Assembly: GCF_029835735.1 (NCBI RefSeq)
Contig: NZ_JAOEAL010000001.1
Location: 1,488,001-1,552,000, forward strand
DNA length: 64,000 bases
Direction: 5' to 3'
From: Shewanella sp. GD04112
GTDB lineage: Bacteria; Pseudomonadota; Gammaproteobacteria; Enterobacterales; Shewanellaceae
Below are positions 58,798 to 64,000 of this stretch, piece after piece. Every line of letters begins with the position of its first letter. Positions within the stretch are counted from its first letter, which is position 1. The translations under genes and the position numbers were made by a program. The notes under the pieces were generated by a model that was given only the letters and a program-made list of their open reading frames with translations, had not been told where the DNA came from and did no database searches.

Positions 58798-59901
58798 ATG
58801 ATCAACTTTCTTGATTTAAAAGCCATTAATAACCAATACCAGCAAGAACTGAAAGATGCTTGTGCACGGGTGATCGACTCTGGTTGGTATATCATGGGCA
58901 ATGAGCTTACCCAATTTGAAGCTGAATTTGCCGCGTACTGCGGCACTAAACATTCGATAGGTGTGGCCAATGGACTCGATGCACTTATTCTTACTTTGCG
59001 TGCATGGAAAGAGCTGGGGAAATTAAGTGCTGGTGATGAGGTCATTGTACAGGCAAATACCTATATAGCTTCTGTGTTGGCAATAACTGAAAATGATCTC
59101 GTGCCAGTATTGGTAGAACCAAATCTAGGTAGTTATAATCTCGACCCCGAAACACTAGTCGCTGCCATTACCCCAAAGACAAAAGCGATCTTACCAGTGC
59201 ATCTTTATGGTCAATTGTCGCCAATGCCAGAAATTATGGCGATTGCTAATGCTCATAACCTACTGGTATTGGAAGATTGTGCCCAAGCCCATGGCGCTGA
59301 AATTAATGGTAAGCGTGCTGGTAACTGGGGGGATGCCGCTGGTTTTAGTTTTTATCCGGGAAAAAATCTTGGTGCCCTTGGCGATGCAGGTGCTATCACT
59401 ACAAATGACGATGAACTGGCACAAACCCTCAAAGCACTACGCAACTATGGTTCCCATAAAAAATATGAAAACCTCTATCAGGGGGTAAATAGCCGTCTTG
59501 ATGAAATTCAAGCTGCAATGTTGCGAGTTAAACTACGGCATTTAGAAGCTGAAACCTTGCGTCGACAGAATATTGCTAAAGCATATCGTGATGAGATTAG
59601 TAATCTACTAATAACGCTACCGTGTGTGAATGAGGAACTCGCACATGTGTGGCATCTTTTTGTGGTGCGCTGTGAAAACCGTGAAGCATTACAACAGTAT
59701 TTGTCTGATAAGGGAATTCAAACTTTAATTCATTACCCTATTCCGCCACATAAACAGCAGGCTTATGGTCATTATGCTGATTTACAACTACCGCTAACTG
59801 AGTTAATACATCAGCAAGTGCTTTCTATTCCGCTTGACCCAACCATGAATGCTGAAGATATCGCTAAAGTTATTGAAGCGATGAATGAGTTTGCTCGATG
59901 A
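58798..59901 (+). CDS. fdtB: FdtB-like sugar 3-aminotransferase (DegT/DnrJ/EryC1 family)
   Basis: PLP enzyme that aminates C3 of dTDP-3-keto-6-deoxyhexose. Signatures: GTKHSIGVANGLDALILTLR, EDCAQAHGAEINGKRAGNWG and the PLP lysine in FSFYPGKNLGALGDAG. Length 367 aa, normal. With fdtA and the acetyltransferase it forms a dTDP-Fuc3NAc or dTDP-Qui3NAc pathway. Its stop overlaps the wzx start. Confidence 0.92.
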   Translation: MINFLDLKAINNQYQQELKDACARVIDSGWYIMGNELTQFEAEFAAYCGTKHSIGVANGLDALILTLRAWKELGKLSAGDEVIVQANTYIASVLAITENDLVPVLVEPNLGSYNLDPETLVAAITPKTKAILPVHLYGQLSPMPEIMAIANAHNLLVLEDCAQAHGAEINGKRAGNWGDAAGFSFYPGKNLGALGDAGAITTNDDELAQTLKALRNYGSHKKYENLYQGVNSRLDEIQAAMLRVKLRHLEAETLRRQNIAKAYRDEISNLLITLPCVNEELAHVWHLFVVRCENREALQQYLSDKGIQTLIHYPIPPHKQQAYGHYADLQLPLTELIHQQVLSIPLDPTMNAEDIAKVIEAMNEFAR

Positions 59902-61154
59902 AGCGTTTGCTTAAAGTCACTGCCATGACAGCGTTATTAACTTTGCTACGTATGTTGATGGGTTTTGTGATTGCTAAAGTGGTTGCTATTTATACTGGCC
60001 CTACTGGTTTGGCGATGCTTGGGCAAGTACAAAGCTTAGTAGGTAGCTTGAACGGAATTATTAATGCGCCCGCTGGTAGCGGTGTGGTGCGTTTTACCGC
60101 TGAAAATAAGGAACAAGGGTTTGACGCTTGCGCACCTTGGTGGCGCGCAGCGATGCAATGGGTGCTAATCATCTCGGCTATTACAATTCCCTTTGGCGTA
60201 TTATTAGCCAAGCCTATTGCCAGTAGTTTATTTAAAGATTCGAGCTTAGCTTGGGTGGTGGTGGCGACAGTCTGTGTATTGCCCTTTGCTGCAATTGGCA
60301 CCTTATTTAATTCGGTGATTAATGGTCAACAGTTATACCGCCGTTATGTCTGTCTTGGGATGATCTCGTCGCTAGTTTCTGGCGGCGTGATGTTGGCCAT
60401 GATCTCTCTGCACAATATTGAGGGCGCACTGTTAGCCGCTGCGATACAAGCAGCCTTGATTGGCGTGGTTATGTTAATCGCTAACCTGCGCCAGCCTTGG
60501 TTTAAATTGTGTTATTGGTGGGGGGCGGTAGAGTCCAAAGCCCGTAAAGACATTGGCGGCTATATGCTGATGGCAATCACCAGTGCCTTGACTATGCCTA
60601 TGTCGTTAATCTTGGTGAGAAATATTTTAATTGACCAAGTTGGTTGGGATGCCACAGGCCAATGGCAAGCGGTATATAAAATCTCTGAAGTCTATTTGGG
60701 GATGATCACCATGGCGCTTGGCACCTATTATTTGCCACGCTTAGCATCACTTAGCGGTGTTGAAGCAATTGTCAGTGAAATTAATAAAACTGCAAGGGTA
60801 ATTATCCCGATTGTAGCTGTTATGGCGCTTGGGGTGTATTTTTTACGGGATGTGGCTATTACCTTATTATTTACTGATGAATTTCGTTCTGCCCGTGAGT
60901 TATTCGCCATTCAATTAACTGGCGATGTAATAAAAATAACTAGTTGGCTTTATGCTTATCCTATATTGGCCAAGGGTTGTTTTCGGTGGTTTATAATTAC
61001 TGAGATTTTATTTTCTGTTTTGTTTGTTTTATTTTCTTATTATTTTATAGCTAAATATGGTTTGCAAGGTGCTTGCATTGCGTACGCTGCGAACTATTTG
61101 TTATATTTTTTTGTGGCGTTATTTCTTTTAAAAAGACTTCATTTAAAATGTTAG
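59898..61154 (+). CDS. wzx: Wzx-like O-antigen flippase
   Basis: Polysaccharide flippase of the MOP superfamily, which turns lipid-linked repeat units across the inner membrane. 418 aa with about 12 hydrophobic helices. N-terminus: LLKVTAMTALLTLLRMLMGF and VAIYTGPTGLAMLGQVQSLV, typical of WzxE-like O-antigen translocases. ATG 59898 overlaps the fdtB stop. AT content rises toward its end. Close to ECA-type flippases in pattern; substrate not known. Confidence 0.9.
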   Translation: MKRLLKVTAMTALLTLLRMLMGFVIAKVVAIYTGPTGLAMLGQVQSLVGSLNGIINAPAGSGVVRFTAENKEQGFDACAPWWRAAMQWVLIISAITIPFGVLLAKPIASSLFKDSSLAWVVVATVCVLPFAAIGTLFNSVINGQQLYRRYVCLGMISSLVSGGVMLAMISLHNIEGALLAAAIQAALIGVVMLIANLRQPWFKLCYWWGAVESKARKDIGGYMLMAITSALTMPMSLILVRNILIDQVGWDATGQWQAVYKISEVYLGMITMALGTYYLPRLASLSGVEAIVSEINKTARVIIPIVAVMALGVYFLRDVAITLLFTDEFRSARELFAIQLTGDVIKITSWLYAYPILAKGCFRWFIITEILFSVLFVLFSYYFIAKYGLQGACIAYAANYLLYFFVALFLLKRLHLKC

Positions 61155-61432
61155 AATTTATAATGTGTCTCTAGTGAATACTAATATTGTTTGAAAGTAA
61201 ACACACTTAATTCTTTGAACTTTATATTAAGGTATAGTAATTTTTTGTTTCCAAGTTTTACTTAAATTTGATTAGACGTGGTTAATTAAATAGCCCATAG
61301 TATTTTTTTGGTGTTACCATGTGGCTATTTAGATTGTATATGATCGGTTATAAATATTTCGTGGCGTTTTACTTACATTATAGTATGTTACTTGAATAGT
61401 GTCTGAATAAGCTACAGATTAGAGGTTTCAAA
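61155..61432 (+). other. AT-rich spacer after wzx
   Basis: 278 bases, strongly AT-rich, with no reading frame, hairpin terminator or clear promoter that I could support. It marks the step from the rml/fdt block to the much more AT-rich transferase and polymerase genes. Confidence 0.5.
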
Positions 61433-62470
61433 GTGAAAGTTGTTATTCCAATGATGGGGATGGGGCGGTCTGGTGGTGAACGAGTTCTCGCAAAACTTGC
61501 AAATGCATTAGTTGACAAAGGAGAGGATGTATATATTGTTGCTCCAGAAAGTAATTGCTTGCCTTATTATCCGTTAGATTCAAAAATTGTAATTTTGAAA
61601 TCTAAAGTTAAGAGAACAAGATTCAAATTTTTAAATTTCTTTTTTAATATGTATTATTTGCTATGTAAATCTCGTGCTGTAAATGCGGATGTCGCTATTG
61701 CAAATTATCATTTAACTGCTTATATAGTTGCTTTGCTTAAAAGTTCAGTTAATAAGTTTTACTATATACAGGCTTACGAGGTTAATTTTAGTAAACGCTA
61801 TACACTTAAAATGCTCGCTTTTTTTTCCTATTTACTCCCATTAAAAAAAATAGTAAACTCAAAATTATTATTGCCAAGTTATATTAATAATTACATTGAA
61901 GTGATTCCTCCTGGTATAGATCTTGATTTATTTAAATCTATTAATAAGGAAATAGACACTAAAAAATTGAAAATTGGTTTTATAGGAAGGAGAGAGCCTT
62001 ATAAAGGAAGTCGAGAGATAATTGATGTGTTATCTAAGTTTTATTTAAATAATAGGTTTGATTTTAGTTTAAATATTGCTGTATATATGGATGTTAATTG
62101 GATGAACAAAATTGAAAGTTTCAATTTTTATGAAATCCATAACGATGAACAGTTAGCTGATTTTTATAGATTAAATGACATCATTATTGCGACAGGTTTG
62201 ATTGAGGATGGTGCATTTCATTATCCATGCGCAGAGGCTATTGCATCAAATTGTCTCGTTATCTCAAACTATGCACCACTTGTTAATGGTGAAAGTATCT
62301 TGAGTTTAAAGAGTTTTGATAAAGAGGAACTAGCGAAGAAGATTGAACAATGTTTCGAATTAAGTCAGTCTGATATAATAAATGAGTTAGCCTCAAACTA
62401 TCAATTAGTTAAAGATTCTTCGTGGAGTATTGTAGGTGATAAGTTTCATAAAATTTTACTCCACATGTAA
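61433..62470 (+). CDS. Glycosyltransferase family 4
   Basis: 345 aa GT-B glycosyltransferase. The N-terminus has the acceptor-side loop (IPMMGMGRSGGERVLAKLAN). The C-terminal half has a GT4 pattern: VIPPGIDLDLF, IGFIGRREPYKGSREIIDVL and the sugar-nucleotide Glu region (EDGAFHYPCAEAIASNCLVI). GTG start 61433 behind AGAGG. The sugar transferred cannot be told. Low GC compared with genes upstream, as usual for serotype-specific genes. Confidence 0.85.
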   Translation: MKVVIPMMGMGRSGGERVLAKLANALVDKGEDVYIVAPESNCLPYYPLDSKIVILKSKVKRTRFKFLNFFFNMYYLLCKSRAVNADVAIANYHLTAYIVALLKSSVNKFYYIQAYEVNFSKRYTLKMLAFFSYLLPLKKIVNSKLLLPSYINNYIEVIPPGIDLDLFKSINKEIDTKKLKIGFIGRREPYKGSREIIDVLSKFYLNNRFDFSLNIAVYMDVNWMNKIESFNFYEIHNDEQLADFYRLNDIIIATGLIEDGAFHYPCAEAIASNCLVISNYAPLVNGESILSLKSFDKEELAKKIEQCFELSQSDIINELASNYQLVKDSSWSIVGDKFHKILLHM

Positions 62471-62495
62471 GTTTGCTATGATGGTTATTTAACTT

Positions 62496-63455
62496 ATGAT
62501 AAATGCTTATAAGTTTTATACATTTCTCTTACTATGCATATTTACTCTTTTTGGAGCATTAAAGCCTATTGATTTATTGCCCGATATGATGACCTATAAA
62601 GAGTACTTCGAAAGTGTAAAATTAGACTCGATAATTCTTGTTGAGTTTAGTTATGTATTCTTGTCACGATTAGTCTTACTTTTTAGTGATTCGTTTCGTT
62701 GGGTTATTCTCTTTTATGTATTTACTGCTTTGTATATTAAGTTCTTATGTTTTAGATTGTTTGAGTATAAGTATTTAATTTTATTAATGTACTTATGTTC
62801 TCTTTTAATATTGCATGAATTTATTCAGATTAGGATTGCTCTGGCATTATCCTTTTTATTGCTAGGGGTAGTCCTTAGCTATAATAATAAATTAAAATCT
62901 ATCATTTGTTTCTTTCTTGCTTTGTTTTTTCACACTTCTGCAATATTGTTCGTACTATTCTTTTATTCAGCTAAGTTGGTTGAGAGAAATAGAGGGTTGG
63001 CGATTTGTTTTTTTATTGGATTTTTTTCAATTTCTATTTTCTTTTTAGATTTTTTAAATCTGCTTAGTTTCTCTTTTTCTAATTATATTTTTGATAAAGT
63101 GATGATATATGTTAATGCAAGCTCTCATATGAATGAAGGTGTTAACATGTTCTCATTTAGAATTGTTGTACTATATATAATCCTTTTATTGTTTTCATTA
63201 AAACTATATAAAATTACGCGGTTTGATTTTATTATTTATTTCTGTGTTATTTCATTGTTGATATTTGCTATTGGATTAAGGTCATTGCCCGATTTATCTT
63301 TTAGGTTTATTGATATGGCAATATTTTTTTCAATATTTATGATTGCTAATTTAAGAAGGTATTACTCAGTTTTTTGTTTTTACTTAATGTCATCAGTATT
63401 CATTATTTCTTCAGTCTATTATAACTATCGTCTTCTTGGTTACATATTTTATTAG
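62496..63455 (+). CDS. wzy: EpsG/Wzy-like polysaccharide polymerase
   Basis: 319 aa membrane protein with about 9 hydrophobic helices. An early periplasmic loop reads LPDMMTYKEYFES, the EpsG-family pattern (DxxxY). Also typical is the FIQIRIALALSFLLLGVVLS region, and FFHTSAILFVLFF. It probably joins repeat units in the periplasm, the Wzy role expected beside wzz and wzx. G+C is visibly under one third. Wzy proteins are poorly conserved, so the call rests on topology, the EpsG-like pattern and neighbours. Confidence 0.75.
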   Translation: MINAYKFYTFLLLCIFTLFGALKPIDLLPDMMTYKEYFESVKLDSIILVEFSYVFLSRLVLLFSDSFRWVILFYVFTALYIKFLCFRLFEYKYLILLMYLCSLLILHEFIQIRIALALSFLLLGVVLSYNNKLKSIICFFLALFFHTSAILFVLFFYSAKLVERNRGLAICFFIGFFSISIFFLDFLNLLSFSFSNYIFDKVMIYVNASSHMNEGVNMFSFRIVVLYIILLLFSLKLYKITRFDFIIYFCVISLLIFAIGLRSLPDLSFRFIDMAIFFSIFMIANLRRYYSVFCFYLMSSVFIISSVYYNYRLLGYIFY

Positions 63456-63496
63456 ACTTACATGATAGGTTTTAGCTTTAAAAATTTGGTGGGTTC

Positions 63497-64000
63497 ATGT
63501 GTAATATTAATTTGACAGTTGTGGTTGTAATATATAACAAAAATTTTTTTGAGAGCAGTACGTTAACATCTTTGTTGCGTCAAAACTTTGGACGTGAACA
63601 AGGTGAGTGTAATTTAGTTTTAAACTTATTTGATAATTCTAGTGATCCTTGTATTTCTGAAGATGAACTTAGATTGTTAAAAAATATGTTTTCTGTTAAT
63701 TATAAGCATGATAATAGAAATTTACCACTAAGTGAAATTTATTCTTCACAATTCAAAGATGTAATAAATGGTCATTATATTTTAATTCTAGATGATGATA
63801 CAGACTTGCCCTGTAATTTCATTGCCAATTTTTTCAATGATGCGATTAAAAACCTTTTAGAGCCCAATATCGTTTTTTTGCCAAAGGTTAATGTTTCAGG
63901 TAACTTAATAAGTCCGTATAAAAGTTATTTTGTTTTTTCTCGACCAATTAACTCGTACACATCGGGGAGAGCAAGAGGCTTATCTGCAATTAATAGTGGT
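63497..64000 (+). CDS. Glycosyltransferase family 2 (5' part, runs off the window)
   Basis: 168 codons are visible and the frame is still open at 64000. The start MCNINLTVVVVIYNKNFFES has the GT2 nucleotide-binding strand (VVVIYNKN), and GHYILILDDDTDLPCNF carries the metal-binding DDD motif. ATG 63497 is preceded by GGTGGG. It is AT-rich like its neighbours. The sugar specificity is unknown. Confidence 0.85.
   Translation, partial: MCNINLTVVVVIYNKNFFESSTLTSLLRQNFGREQGECNLVLNLFDNSSDPCISEDELRLLKNMFSVNYKHDNRNLPLSEIYSSQFKDVINGHYILILDDDTDLPCNFIANFFNDAIKNLLEPNIVFLPKVNVSGNLISPYKSYFVFSRPINSYTSGRARGLSAINSG

Overview
The window is from a polarly flagellated gammaproteobacterium, almost certainly Shewanella. 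The gene order flgGHIJKL - two flagellins - flaG - fliD - fliS - flrABC - fliEFGHIJKLMNOPQR - flhBAFG - fliA - cheYZAB - parC/parP - cheW is the single-polar-flagellum layout shared by Shewanella, Vibrio and Pseudomonas, and the flagellins and FlrA/FlhF/FlhG proteins are of the Shewanella type. No rRNA, tRNA, CRISPR array, phage or transposase gene was seen.

Region 1 (1-11120) holds the distal rod, L and P rings, hook-filament junction proteins, filament, cap and late chaperones. The two flagellins have different promoter types: a sigma54-like -24/-12 element before flaA and a sigma28 box before flaB. Region 2 (11145-15375) is the regulatory core: FlrA, the sensor kinase FlrB and its response regulator FlrC. 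Region 3 (15461-33998) holds the basal body, C ring, ATPase complex, export gate, polar-placement proteins FlhF and FlhG, and sigma28. Sigma54-type promoters (GG-N10-GC) lie before flaA, flrB, fliE, fliK and flhA, with a weaker candidate before flaG, which fits a FlrA/FlrBC hierarchy.

Region 4 (34046-42052) is the polar chemotaxis operon: cheY, cheZ, cheA, cheB, an unrecognised membrane-anchored gene, parC, parP, cheW and a DUF2802 protein (FipA-like). A convergent pair on the minus strand (42078-44450) encodes a second FliK-like protein and a free FlhB C-terminal domain. These look like a second copy of the partners that set the hook-length and export-specificity switch.

Region 5 (44672-48354) is housekeeping: an MlaA-family protein with no lipobox, an RssB-like response regulator and a POT peptide transporter. 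Region 6 (48829-64000) is a surface-polysaccharide (O-antigen or capsule) locus. It begins with an RfaH-family antiterminator, followed by a long leader carrying a perfect ops element. Next come a large SLBB export protein, a broken four-helix-bundle gene flanked by hairpin repeats, wzz, rmlBADC, a dTDP-3-acetamido-3,6-dideoxyhexose branch (fdtA, fdtC-like, fdtB-like), wzx, a glycosyltransferase, an EpsG/Wzy-like polymerase and a truncated second glycosyltransferase. From about 61155 the base composition falls sharply towards AT, as expected for the exchangeable serotype-specific part.

The observations most worth a second look are the fliK2/fhlB pair, the hairpin repeats with the 80-base insert that splits the four-helix-bundle gene, the recurrent fusion of terminators with sigma54 promoters, the apparent gene conversion between the flagellins, and the threefold motif in the CheA linker.
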